Of a stretch of 64,000 bases of DNA, positions 50,398 to 58,400 are shown one piece after another. The stretch covers positions 124,001 through 188,000 of the forward strand of contig CAZLJE010000004.1 of NCBI GenBank assembly GCA_964559835.1. Direction: 5' to 3'. The notes beneath the pieces are model-generated. The model saw only the letters and a program-made list of their open reading frames with translations, was not told where the DNA came from and did not search any database. The DNA is from DAISJI01 sp964559835 (GTDB lineage: Bacteria > Acidobacteriota > Terriglobia > Terriglobales > Acidobacteriaceae). A program made the position numbers and the translations under genes. Every line of letters begins with the position of its first letter. Positions within the stretch are counted from its first letter, which is position 1.

Positions 50398-50847
50398 TTA
50401 CGTTGTAGCCGCGGTTTCGACGACCCGGATCTCCTCGTCTTCAAACCGCTTGCTTTCTTCCACTTCTCCGGCCAGCAGGAACGAATTGGTGACCGTAGCT
50501 TTGCCCTGCTGAACACTGGTGATCACGTAGGAGCAGCCGATCCAGTGCGCCTCGGCAAAATCGGTCTGCGACCATTGCGCCGGATGGTCGGGATGCGAGT
50601 GGTAAAACCCCACGATATCCAGCCCCTTCGTCCGGCCTTCGCGCTGGATCTTCACCAGTTCGCCGGGCGAAATGTGATAGCGGTTATGCGGCGAATCGTC
50701 GCGCGTATTTCCGCAGCGGATAATGGCTTCAACGACGCGGTCGTCGCCCTCGAATCGCCCGAGCAATGCGCCGCAACACTCGTGGGGAAAGGTGTCCTCA
50801 CCGTGGCGGCGGAGGGCTTCGAAATCCGATTGCGTAATCGTAAGCAT
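50398..50847 (-). CDS. mec: JAMM/Mov34 metalloprotease (Mec-like)
   Basis: A 149-residue JAB1/MPN zinc peptidase. The JAMM motif is complete: E in PHECCGAL (about 23) and H-x-H-x7-S-x2-D in YHSHPDHPAQWSQTD (about 79-92). In M. tuberculosis Mec releases cysteine from the CysO-cysteine adduct. In the thioquinolobactin pathway QbsD removes residues beyond GG of the carrier. Either role fits here, and the carrier's CCCCTCC tail makes the second especially relevant. The start at 50847 (LTITQSDFEAL) follows heptamer array O; the longer reading is array translation. No ribosome site is seen. Confidence 0.92.
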   Translation of the reverse strand: MLTITQSDFEALRRHGEDTFPHECCGALLGRFEGDDRVVEAIIRCGNTRDDSPHNRYHISPGELVKIQREGRTKGLDIVGFYHSHPDHPAQWSQTDFAEAHWIGCSYVITSVQQGKATVTNSFLLAGEVEESKRFEDEEIRVVETAATT

Positions 50848-50848
50848 T

Positions 50849-50917
50849 CGTATTCCGTATTCCGTATTCCGTATTCCGCGTCGGTGATTCCGACGGAATA
50901 CGTGATACGGAATACGC
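50849..50917. repeat. Heptamer array O (unit GTATTCC), inverted arms
   Basis: Four units GTATTCC (50850-50877) form the left arm and GGAATAC, GTGATAC, GGAATAC (50895-50915) the right arm. It lies between cysM and mec and touches the mec start codon. The word and arm layout match array I between def and fmt. Confidence 0.87.
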
Positions 50918-50920
50918 CTT

Positions 50921-51877
50921 TTACTCTTCCCAGAACCTCTCACTCAAATATTTATCGGCGGCGTCGGGGAAAACGGTCACGATCACGGCGTTCTCGCCTG
51001 CCGGAACTTCGGCCGCGACATCCAGCGCTCCCGCAAGCGAGGCCCCCGCCGAAATGCCCACCAGCAGCCCTTCTTCGCGTGCCAGGCGTTTCACCATCTG
51101 GTATCCGCGTTCAGTCGAGACGGCGCGGTCCTCGTCGGCAAGTGACGGATCGTAGATGCTGGGTACGATCGCGGTTGCCATGTGCTTCGCGCCTTCGATG
51201 CCGTGGAACGGGCCATCCGGTTGAAGCGAGATGCAACGGATCTTCGGGTTCAGCTCTTTGAGCCTGCGGGTCGCGCCGACGAAAGTTCCGCTCGTGCCGA
51301 GCATGGCGACGAAATGCGTGACCCGTCCCTCGGTCTGGTTCCAGATCTCATTTCCGGTGGTCTCATAGTGCGCGCGCCAGTTGGCGTCGTTCGAGTACTG
51401 GTCGGCATAGAAATAATGATCCGGATCGGCGGCGTACATCTCGCGCACTTTTCGGATGGACCCATCGGAGCCTTCTGCCGGATCGGTGAATATCACCTCG
51501 GCGCCGTAGGCGTGCAGGATCCGTTTGCGCTCGACGGATACATTCGACGGCATGCAGAGCGTCACGCCGAAATCCATCGCCGCGCCCAGCATGGCGTACG
51601 CGATCCCGGTGTTGCCGCTGGTCGAATCGAGCAATCGGACGCCGGCGGCGAGTTTGCCGGACTCGATGGCCTCGCGCACGATCCCCGCCGCGGCCCGGTC
51701 TTTCACCGAACCGCCCGGGTTGTACCACTCCGCTTTGGCAAGCACCTCGAAGCGGGTCGAGTTCACCCTGTCGAGCCGAAGCAGGGGCGTGTTTCCGATT
51801 CCGTCGAGCAGGGTCTCACCCAGCCGCGGTTGAACTGCGACTTGAGCGCGCTCCGCCTTGTATGCCTGACCCTTCAT
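50921..51877 (-). CDS. cysM: Cysteine synthase CysM
   Basis: A 318-residue PLP enzyme of the cysteine-synthase family. The PLP lysine is in GGSVKDRAAAGI (about 43-54), the phosphate loop is STSGNTGIAYAM (about 76-87), and GTSGTFVGATRRLKE (about 185) is the second PLP loop. In the CysO pathway CysM adds O-phosphoserine to the carrier thiocarboxylate. The four-gene order cysM, mec, cysO, moeZ on one strand supports that assignment over sulfide-using CysK. The start at 51877 has only a weak ribosome site. Confidence 0.92.
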   Translation of the reverse strand: MKGQAYKAERAQVAVQPRLGETLLDGIGNTPLLRLDRVNSTRFEVLAKAEWYNPGGSVKDRAAAGIVREAIESGKLAAGVRLLDSTSGNTGIAYAMLGAAMDFGVTLCMPSNVSVERKRILHAYGAEVIFTDPAEGSDGSIRKVREMYAADPDHYFYADQYSNDANWRAHYETTGNEIWNQTEGRVTHFVAMLGTSGTFVGATRRLKELNPKIRCISLQPDGPFHGIEGAKHMATAIVPSIYDPSLADEDRAVSTERGYQMVKRLAREEGLLVGISAGASLAGALDVAAEVPAGENAVIVTVFPDAADKYLSERFWEE

Positions 51878-52097
51878 ATTTCACTTACTGACATGCGGCA
51901 GCAGGACACTGCTCGCACAACCCATCGATCCCGAAGCTAACCCCTTTTTCCGCCGCGGGGCAACGAATCCTCAGCTCTCGGTATCCATCCGACCCAAGCG
52001 GCGGTTTCGCCCTATCGAACGACGTAGTACCCCCGGTCATTGACGGCTACTGCTTTCGATGTGTTAGGGTGGTCACGCGATTCTGCAACCATCATTT

Positions 52098-52577
52098 ATG
52101 GCTAAGAAGGAAAAACCCGCACGTACCTGGGAAGAAGCCGTCGCCTGGCTGCGCGCGCACGGTTTCGATCTGCTCGAACCCCAAGGCGTGCAAAACCGCA
52201 TCTTTCTGAAAAAGAACAACATCTCCGCCGCCATCGAGAAGGTCGGCGACGACGGGGTGAAGATATTTGCGTACCCCGGTCCGCTGGTGAACGGCGAGAT
52301 CGCCAAGCTGGTCAATAAGGGCTACCAGCAGTTCTTCAAGACCACGAAGGCCGAAGTGCCGGCCACCGCCGACCGCCTTAAGGCGCTGCATGATTTCACG
52401 GAGGAATTGAAAGAAGCCATCGGCGCGCCGAGCCTCTACAACGAGTCGCTCGGGACGGTGAGCGAGAACTACGTGTACGACCGCGTGAAGGGCCGCGACA
52501 ACGGGTCGGACAAGAACCGCCCCTGGGACGCTCAGCCGCATCCGCGCGCCGCATCGCAAGCCAAGAAGCCCGCGTAA
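52098..52577 (+). CDS. Conserved hypothetical protein
   Basis: A 159-residue soluble protein that begins AKKEKPARTWEEAVAWLRAH. It has a compact N-terminal part (about 10-95, DLLEPQGVQNRIFLKKNNIS, FAYPGPLVNGEIAKLVNKGY) and a polar tail (KNRPWDAQPHPRAASQAKKP). I know similar proteins only as acidobacterial hypotheticals. There is no catalytic motif. It stands alone on the plus strand, followed by array P. Confidence 0.78.
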   Translation: MAKKEKPARTWEEAVAWLRAHGFDLLEPQGVQNRIFLKKNNISAAIEKVGDDGVKIFAYPGPLVNGEIAKLVNKGYQQFFKTTKAEVPATADRLKALHDFTEELKEAIGAPSLYNESLGTVSENYVYDRVKGRDNGSDKNRPWDAQPHPRAASQAKKPA

Positions 52578-52581
52578 ATCG

Positions 52582-52660
52582 AGTAATAAGTAATAAGTAA
52601 TAAGCACAGGTGCTGGGACTCCTGCACGGTATTGCTTATTACCTCTTACTCATTACTATT
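52582..52660. repeat. Heptamer array P (unit GTAATAA), inverted arms
   Basis: The left arm (52583-52603) reads GTAATAA three times; the right arm (52635-52660) reads TTATTAC, CTCTTAC, TCATTAC. A GC-rich loop with CACAGGTGCTG separates them. It lies after the hypothetical gene and just before the corA relic. Confidence 0.85.
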
Positions 52661-52667
52661 GACGCAA

Positions 52668-52784
52668 ATGTTGCAGCCCATCTCGTCGCTCAACTGGTAC
52701 GACATCTCCGATCCCGCATCGCCCGACCTCGACGACCGCATCGCCGGCGTGTTGCTGTATTTCAGGCGCAAACACTGGTTCTAA
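52668..52784 (+). pseudogene. corA remnant with internal deletion
   Basis: A 38-residue frame that joins the start of a CorA Mg/Co transporter (LNWYDISDPASPDLDD, where CorA proteins read WYDISDP near residue 10) to a typical CorA C-terminus (GVLLYFRRKHWF). About 280 internal codons appear to be missing, including the pore. The frame is kept, so the deletion may have been in-phase. No ribosome site is seen. It follows heptamer array P. The identification rests on both ends matching the same family in order. Confidence 0.6.
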
Positions 52785-53032
52785 CGCGTGTTCCTCGCGC
52801 AGCCTGCAAGAAGGAAATGCGCCGCCAGGCGCAACCGAGGAACTAAGCTGCTGTTTCAACTGCCCTGAAAATCATATTGGCCCTGAATATCAATCACATA
52901 GCGGGCCTACAGTCCTGCGCGCCGGCCGCATCCAACGATGCATAGCTCAAAGACAGAGCGCTATTAACATCGCCCATCTGGTGGGCCGCATGACGATGCG
53001 CGGCCGAACCCATTCATGGAAAGGAGCTGTTC
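52785..53032. other. Gap between the corA relic and the CBS gene
   Basis: I see no gene. The stretch ends with GAAAGGAGC, the ribosome site of the CBS gene. No hairpin with a T-run was found. Confidence 0.4.
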
Positions 53033-53485
53033 ATGAAAGTAAAAGACGTGATGACTGCCAATCCGATCTGTTGCCTGGCAACGGACTCGGCCCAGACCGT
53101 CGCTGCGCTGCTGCGGGAGCACAACATCGGCTCCATGCCCGTGGTCAGCGACAAGGAATCTCGCATGCTAGTCGGCATGATCACCGACCGTGACCTTTGC
53201 TGCTCCGTCATTGCCGACGGACAAGATCCAAAGCGCACGCCCATCGACAAAATCTTTACCGGCGATACGGTGACCTGTCGTGACGGAGAGAACGTCGAGA
53301 AATGTGAACGAGCCATGCAGGACCACCAGGTGCGCCGCATTCCAGTCGTTGATGGAGAGGGTCACTGCATTGGCATTGTTTCTCAGGCGGACCTGGCGCT
53401 GAAGGAGAAACAGCCGGAGAAGGTGTCCAAGACCGTGAGCGAGATTTCGAAGCCGAATTCAAGTGGTTTCAACATCGCCGCTTGA
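53033..53485 (+). CDS. CBS-domain protein
   Basis: A 150-residue protein made of two CBS motifs: KVKDVMTANPICCLATDSAQ (about 1-55) and DGENVEKCERAMQDHQVRRIPVV (about 80-130). A CBS pair binds adenosine nucleotides and acts as an energy sensor, usually controlling a partner enzyme or channel. GGTCAT-type regulatory helices are absent. A strong AAGGAG precedes the ATG. The short C-terminal tail (KTVSEISKPNSSG) is polar. The partner is unknown. Confidence 0.88.
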   Translation: MKVKDVMTANPICCLATDSAQTVAALLREHNIGSMPVVSDKESRMLVGMITDRDLCCSVIADGQDPKRTPIDKIFTGDTVTCRDGENVEKCERAMQDHQVRRIPVVDGEGHCIGIVSQADLALKEKQPEKVSKTVSEISKPNSSGFNIAA

Positions 53486-53505
53486 GATGCGATTGCCAAG
53501 AGGTT

Positions 53506-53544
53506 GCCCACCCTTGCCGGGGCGCCCTTGTCGGCAGGGTGGGC
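53506..53544. terminator. Bidirectional terminator, CCCACCC hairpin family, copy 3
   Basis: GCCCACCCTTGCC (53506-53518) pairs with GGCAGGGTGGGC (53533-53544) with one bulge. It is a diverged relative of the 17560 and 48587 hairpins and again lies between convergent genes. Confidence 0.7.
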
Positions 53545-53547
53545 ATT

Positions 53548-55083
53548 TCACGTCCTGGCTTTCACCGGTTTGCCGATTGCCACCAGGAATATCGTGCTTT
53601 TGCCCTCGGCGTGGGGCGAGAAAAAATCGATGACGTCGTCGTCGAAGAACGTCAGACCGGTTGCGCCGAGGCGTTGCGCATACGACGCCAGATACATCCG
53701 GCCGCCGATCGTGCCCGCTTCCAACTGGACTGCCCGATAGCCGCGATTTCCGTAGCGGTCAAGGATGCGGCGCAGGTCGGCGACAAAGAAGAGGTCAACG
53801 CAGGCGTCGGCCGGCAACTCCTGTCCGAGGCCGAGGTGGAATGCTTCCTTCCGGAATTCACCTTGCTTCAGCAGTTCCAGCGAATTCCGCTCGCGGTGGA
53901 AATAGTACGAACCGGGTGCGAGTCCTTCTACCGCGTGCACGATGAGGTAAAGCTCGTTAAGTTGAGCGCCGGGAGGGAGAAAGTCGGCTGGAAGTCCACG
54001 CGTTGCACGATCGAGGATGGTCGAGAGCTGCGGCAATGTGATGGCCGCGCTCTTGTCAAACATTCGCGTCGAACCGCGCCGTAGGATGACTTCCTCTACG
54101 GTGTCGCGCGGTTCCTCGTTTTCGCCCAAGGGTTGAAGCCGCGTTTCCTGGCCGGTCACAGCCGGAGCAGGAATTACGTCGGCGTTCGCGCGCCACTGAC
54201 GCACCTCTTCTGCCGAGTGAAGCGACGACGCCTCATGCATCTCCAGCATCGCCGGATATTCCACTTCGCGCGCCGAGAGAGCGATCGTCTTCAGCCTCAG
54301 CGGTTCGACGTCACGCGACGCCGGCAGCAACGGTTGCGCAATGCGTCCGATCGGAACCATGCAGAACGAGATTTCACGCTGCGTGTCGAGATCGAGCAGC
54401 CGATTCACGTCTTCGTCTACGAATCCAAGGACAACCTCGGCAGGCAGTCCTGACGCCGTGCTTACGGCCAGCAGGTTCGCCAAAAGCGTGCCGTTGTCCC
54501 AACCGAAGTGCCGGTACGTCCGCGCCTGGTACTTCCACGCGTTGCGCCAGTACGTGCCGGTGCAGATGATGCTCGCCGGCGCATGGGCAGTAGCCGTTTC
54601 TGCCGCCGTTGCCTGCACCAGGTTGCCGCGAAAGTCTCCCGCGCGCAGCAGGCGCAGCGAAACGTCCGCCGGTCCGAAGTGATAGACACCTGCTGCCAGA
54701 TCCGGCAGGTCGCCGCAGACTACGTACAGTTCGATCTCGTACAGCGCGCCGGTGCAGGCGGCGGCGCGAAAGTGGATCTCTCCTCCAGGGAAGGTGCGGC
54801 TCTTGGTAATACCCGCCGAAAAGTACAGGATGCGCGCCAGGTCGGCGAGGGCCGGCACCGCGTCGCCAACTGGTTCGGCCTGCTGCGAGATCGCCGACAA
54901 AGCCGATACGCCTGTCTGCGACACATTCGCCGGCAGCTTGAGAGGGTCGATCTCCGGATAGATCTTGAACGGTAGGGGCCGGTTCGCCCAATCGAGAAAA
55001 TGAGGATTGTTGCGGATGCTCCACGCGGAGTGTTTCGTGCCGTCGTGGTAGCGCCAGGCACGTTGAATGTCGCGGTTGCTCAC
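53548..55083 (-). CDS. Tandem SagB-type nitroreductase/dehydrogenase
   Basis: A 511-residue protein built of two nitroreductase-fold domains (about 60-260 and 320-505). The first shows GGEIHFRAAACTGALYEIE and the second EEVILRRGSTRMFDKS and GLAPGSYYFHRERN. SagB dehydrogenases bind FMN and usually oxidise azoline rings in peptide products; here no peptide-modification gene is present. The GTG start at 55083 overlaps the molybdopterin-enzyme stop as GTGA, so both are translated together. They may form a two-part redox system, by inference. Confidence 0.87.
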   Translation of the reverse strand: MSNRDIQRAWRYHDGTKHSAWSIRNNPHFLDWANRPLPFKIYPEIDPLKLPANVSQTGVSALSAISQQAEPVGDAVPALADLARILYFSAGITKSRTFPGGEIHFRAAACTGALYEIELYVVCGDLPDLAAGVYHFGPADVSLRLLRAGDFRGNLVQATAAETATAHAPASIICTGTYWRNAWKYQARTYRHFGWDNGTLLANLLAVSTASGLPAEVVLGFVDEDVNRLLDLDTQREISFCMVPIGRIAQPLLPASRDVEPLRLKTIALSAREVEYPAMLEMHEASSLHSAEEVRQWRANADVIPAPAVTGQETRLQPLGENEEPRDTVEEVILRRGSTRMFDKSAAITLPQLSTILDRATRGLPADFLPPGAQLNELYLIVHAVEGLAPGSYYFHRERNSLELLKQGEFRKEAFHLGLGQELPADACVDLFFVADLRRILDRYGNRGYRAVQLEAGTIGGRMYLASYAQRLGATGLTFFDDDVIDFFSPHAEGKSTIFLVAIGKPVKART

Positions 55084-57263
55084 GCTCGCTCGACTTCGAC
55101 CAGCGTCGAGTAGAACGTTGCGCCACCACCGAGGTCGGTCAGACGGTCCGAGGTCAGCACGTTGATGTTGCCTCCGCCCGGCGTCAGCTTTGCCCAGTTC
55201 AGAAACGACGCCACCACACCGGCTGGGACAGCGCCATCCACGGATGCGGTCAGGAATATTTCGCCGCGATCGTTGAACACGCGCACACGATCGCCGTCGC
55301 CGATGCCGCGCGCCTTCGCGTCCGCCGCGCCGATTTCCAGCCGATTCGGGTCTTCCATCTTCTGGATGATGGGCAGGTTCGCGAAGGTCGAGTTGAGATA
55401 ATTGTCGGCCTTGCGTCCGAGCAACTCGAGTGGGAACTTGCGCGCCGCCCGATGACGCGACTCTTGCGGCGGCACGAACGACGCGATCGGGTCCAACCCT
55501 TGCGCCGCAAGCGCTTCGCTATAGAACTCAGCCTTGCCGGTTGGCGTCGGGAACCCGGTGGCGAACGGCTTGAAGGGCGGATAGGCCTTGTCCTGCAGGC
55601 GCGCGCCGGAACTCACGTTCGAGGGACCGCTCGCGCTGACACCCGCAGAAGCCGACGCCGCGCGCATCGGTACCGGCAGATTGAGCCGGACGTGCCCTTC
55701 CGCCTCCAGCCGCGCACGGTCGATGCCGGAGAGGTGCGGGTGGCCGCTCGTCAATGCGATGTCGATCATGTTGTCAACGCTCTGTTCGAACACGGCGTCT
55801 TCGAATCCCATCGCCTTCGCCAGCGCGCGGAATGTCTCGACATTGGATCGGCACTCGCCCAGCGGTTCGATCGCCTGCTCCGAAACCTGGACGAAGTAGT
55901 GTCCGTAGGCGGTCTGAAGGTCCTTGTGCTCGAAAAAGGTGGTGGCGGGCAGGACGATGTCGGCGTAATCGCACGTGTCGGTTAGGAACTGTTCGTGCAC
56001 GACGGTGAACAGGTCCTCGCGCTGGAGTCCGCGCACGACGCGGTTGTGATCGGGCGCGACCGACGCCGGATTCGAGTTGTACACGAGCAGCGCTTTCACC
56101 GGCGGATCGCTCAGATCGTTGAGCGCCTTCGCCAACTCGACCATGTTGATGACGCGTGTAGGCCTCGGCTGGAGCTCTTCGTTCTGGAGCGCCTTTTTGT
56201 TCAGGTTCTGGCTGTCGCTCAGCGAGAGTTGCAACCCTCCTCCGATGTCCTTCCACGCTCCGACCAGGCACGGCAGCATACAGACGGCGCGCACGGCCAT
56301 GCCACCATTCTCGGCGCGCTGGATCCCGTAGTTCAACCGGATCGCCGCCGGACGCGTTCGCGCATACTCACGCGCCAGTCGCACGATGTCTTGCGCCGGA
56401 ATTCCGGTCCACTCGGCAACCTGTTGCGGCGTGTATTCCTGCACTTTCTCCTTCAGCTTGTCGAAGCCGAGCGTGTAGCGCGCGACGTAATCCGCGTCGT
56501 ACAGCCGCTCGCTGATCAGGACGTGCATCAGCCCGAGCGCCAGTGCCACATCGGTTCCCGGACGTATGGCAATGTGCCAGTCGGCGAGCCGCGCGGTGCG
56601 CGTTCTGTAGGGGTCGATCACGACCAGCTTCGCGCCATTGCGCATGGCCTCTTCCACGAACGGCCACAGGTGCACGTTGTTGCCGTGGATGTTGGCGCCC
56701 CAGGCCAGGATGTACCGCGATTGCGCGAACTGCTCGGGCTCGGTGCCGAGTTTGGCCCCGTAAACGCTGCGAATGCCCGCTTCGCCCGCACTGGAGCAGA
56801 TCGTGCGGTCCAGGCGCGACGCTCCCAGACGGTGAAAGAAGCGGCGGTCCATCGAACCGCCATTCAGAATGCCCAGCGTTCCGCCGTAGGAATAGGGGAG
56901 AATGGCTTCGCCGCCGAATTCCGCCGCAATACGTTCGAAACGCGAGGCGATGGTCTCCAGCGCTTCGTCCCAGGAGATCCGCGCAAAGTCGCTGAAGTCG
57001 CCTTTGCCCGACCCTGCCGGCGGCGAGCCTTTGGGCGCGACGCGCTTCATCGGGTAGAGCACGCGGTCCGGCGAGTAAACGCGGTCGAGGTACTGCGCCA
57101 CTTTTGCGCACAGAAAGCCGCGCGTCACCGGATGCTTCGGATCACCGCGTAGTCCGACCGCTTTGCCGGTGGCCTGGTCCACCGTGATCAGCACCCCGCA
57201 TGCGTCTGGACAATCATGCGGACACGCCGCGTGCACGACCTTCAACTCTCCACCCGTTGTCAT
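55080..57263 (-). CDS. Molybdopterin oxidoreductase with N-terminal [4Fe-4S] site
   Basis: A 727-residue enzyme of the DMSO-reductase superfamily. The N-terminal [4Fe-4S] motif is CPHDCPDAC (about 14-22) plus a later cysteine (FLCAKVAQY, about 51). Molybdopterin-binding blocks follow, for example WDEALETIASRFERIA, YILAWGANIHGNNVHLWP and the C-terminal dinucleotide domain DGDRVRVFNDRGEI. There is no Tat signal, so it is cytoplasmic. The substrate is unknown; such enzymes reduce or oxidise formate, thiosulfate or N/S-oxides. The partner SagB-type flavoprotein is encoded with a 4-nt overlap. Confidence 0.9.
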   Translation of the reverse strand: MTTGGELKVVHAACPHDCPDACGVLITVDQATGKAVGLRGDPKHPVTRGFLCAKVAQYLDRVYSPDRVLYPMKRVAPKGSPPAGSGKGDFSDFARISWDEALETIASRFERIAAEFGGEAILPYSYGGTLGILNGGSMDRRFFHRLGASRLDRTICSSAGEAGIRSVYGAKLGTEPEQFAQSRYILAWGANIHGNNVHLWPFVEEAMRNGAKLVVIDPYRTRTARLADWHIAIRPGTDVALALGLMHVLISERLYDADYVARYTLGFDKLKEKVQEYTPQQVAEWTGIPAQDIVRLAREYARTRPAAIRLNYGIQRAENGGMAVRAVCMLPCLVGAWKDIGGGLQLSLSDSQNLNKKALQNEELQPRPTRVINMVELAKALNDLSDPPVKALLVYNSNPASVAPDHNRVVRGLQREDLFTVVHEQFLTDTCDYADIVLPATTFFEHKDLQTAYGHYFVQVSEQAIEPLGECRSNVETFRALAKAMGFEDAVFEQSVDNMIDIALTSGHPHLSGIDRARLEAEGHVRLNLPVPMRAASASAGVSASGPSNVSSGARLQDKAYPPFKPFATGFPTPTGKAEFYSEALAAQGLDPIASFVPPQESRHRAARKFPLELLGRKADNYLNSTFANLPIIQKMEDPNRLEIGAADAKARGIGDGDRVRVFNDRGEIFLTASVDGAVPAGVVASFLNWAKLTPGGGNINVLTSDRLTDLGGGATFYSTLVEVERA

Positions 57264-57798
57264 ACGTAGAGGAGATTATAGGTGCGTTTCCTCATCGCGG
57301 CACGGTGCTCAAGAGGTCTTCCACTCCGAATCGACAGCTGCGATACGGTAAGCCTTCCGAAGTTCAGGGCTTCCCTGTTTTTGAGAACGTGCTTTCGGGC
57401 CACATGACCGCCATTACCAGCGCCTTAGGGAAAGAGGCAAGGGCCCGGGCTTTGAGCCCGGGCCTGGGGAGGTTACCTGGCGGGAATATTGGCGGCAATT
57501 TCGAGGTCGTGATGATTGGCAGCAATCATGGCTTCAGATTTCACCTGATTTGCCTCTACGACATAGAAGTGCAAGCCGCGTGCCAAAGAGCAAGCAACTT
57601 AAAGCCGCTGATTCTCAGTGCGCGCTTGCGATTGGTGGTGTCGATGCGTCGACAATGTTGAACACGGGCCGAGAGACAGGCAGGCCAATGCCCCGGGAGT
57701 CAACGGGGCGTTGACTCGGGGTCAAGCGATTGACACTTTCGACATTACACAGTCGGCGATGCCTCTAACCTGATCGATGTCGATGATTTGGCGGGCGT
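57264..57798. other. Regulatory region with hairpin and enhancer-like palindromes
   Basis: There is no gene. Contents are a perfect hairpin GGCCCGGGCT-TTG-AGCCCGGGCC at 57442-57464 (same CGGGCTTTAGCCCG family as 18761), and two palindromes at 57697-57717 and 57721-57734 that lie about 90-110 nt upstream of the sigma-54-type promoter. Confidence 0.65.
57697..57734. promoter_or_regulatory. Enhancer-like palindromes upstream of the sigma-54 promoter
   Basis: GAGTCAACG-GGG-CGTTGACTC (57697-57717) is a perfect 21-nt palindrome and GTCAA-GCGA-TTGAC (57721-57734) repeats its inner half-sites. Their distance to the -24 element (about 75-110 nt) is typical of binding sites for sigma-54 activators. 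Confidence 0.75.
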
Positions 57799-57805
57799 TT
57801 GGGTT

Positions 57806-57821
57806 TGGCACGGAGCTTGCT
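57806..57821 (+). promoter_or_regulatory. Sigma-54 (-24/-12) promoter
   Basis: TGGCAC-GGAGC-TTGCT matches the sigma-54 consensus TGGCAC-N5-TTGC(A/T) exactly, with the invariant GG at 57807-57808 and GC at 57819-57820. Transcription would start about 57832, some 30 nt before the small gene at 57862. Confidence 0.85.
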
Positions 57822-57861
57822 TCTGCAGTGGGTGGTAGACGCTAAAGCCAGGAGGCCCGCC

Positions 57862-58203
57862 GTGAAATCCTTCAGCCAACGCAAGACCGCAACTGCAGCG
57901 GTGGCCGCCTCCTGGATATCAGCTGTCGCGGTCCTCGGTAAGGCGATCCATTACTGCCGGGCCGCGCGTCGCGACGAACTTGCGGGCTTCCCGCACACCG
58001 CGGCGATGGAGTGGCGCCATGCGGCCGAACTATTTGAGTCGAACACATTAGCCGCTGAGTACCTCTGGCGACAGTGGGAACGCATCATGCACTTGCCGCG
58101 TCAACTCTCCGGTCCCATCGGCGATTCTCGAACTGTTGTTTTGACACTGGAACGCTCAGCCACGCAGCCCACTTACCAGATTTCGCCTGCCATTGCTGCG
58201 TGA
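57862..58203 (+). CDS. Small orphan protein under sigma-54-type control
   Basis: A 113-residue protein with a GTG start behind AGGAGGCCCGCC. Residues 8-32 are mildly hydrophobic (TAAVAASWISAVAVLGKAI) and could be a membrane helix or amphipathic segment. The middle (TAAMEWRHAAELFESNTLAAEYLWRQWERIMHLP) is helical. No family is recognised. Transcription from the sigma-54 promoter implies that it is made only on activation by an enhancer-binding protein. It lies next to a convergent efflux operon, so a stress link is possible. Confidence 0.72.
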   Translation: MKSFSQRKTATAAVAASWISAVAVLGKAIHYCRAARRDELAGFPHTAAMEWRHAAELFESNTLAAEYLWRQWERIMHLPRQLSGPIGDSRTVVLTLERSATQPTYQISPAIAA

Positions 58204-58263
58204 AGCGCGGCGTCAACAAACGGCCTCTCTGCTTGTGTGGCGGGAGTGTGTGACCGTCCGCCA

Positions 58264-58301
58264 GTGTCGAACAGCCATCGACACCCGTCGACGTTCGACA
58301 C
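58264..58301. promoter_or_regulatory. Inverted repeat beyond the orphan gene
   Basis: GTGTCGAAC (58264-58272) and GTTCGACAC (58293-58301) are perfect 9-bp arms around 20 nt that contain CGACACCCGTCG. No T-run follows, so function as terminator is doubtful; it may be an operator or structure between convergent genes. Confidence 0.5.
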
Positions 58302-58400
58302 CTTCCTACGGCTTCCAATTGTTCCAGAAGACGGTGCAATGATCATCCCGATGCTGGCGAGCAGCAAAATGGACGAGACGTTGCGTGCCGTTGAGGAAAA

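Noticed and set aside
50848..50943. N-terminal extension of the JAMM protease
   Set aside because: The extension is array O translated; the domain starts at 50847.
57200..57661. Plus-strand frame over the sigma-54 upstream region
   Set aside because: It starts inside the molybdopterin gene on the wrong strand and crosses a perfect hairpin; no ribosome site.
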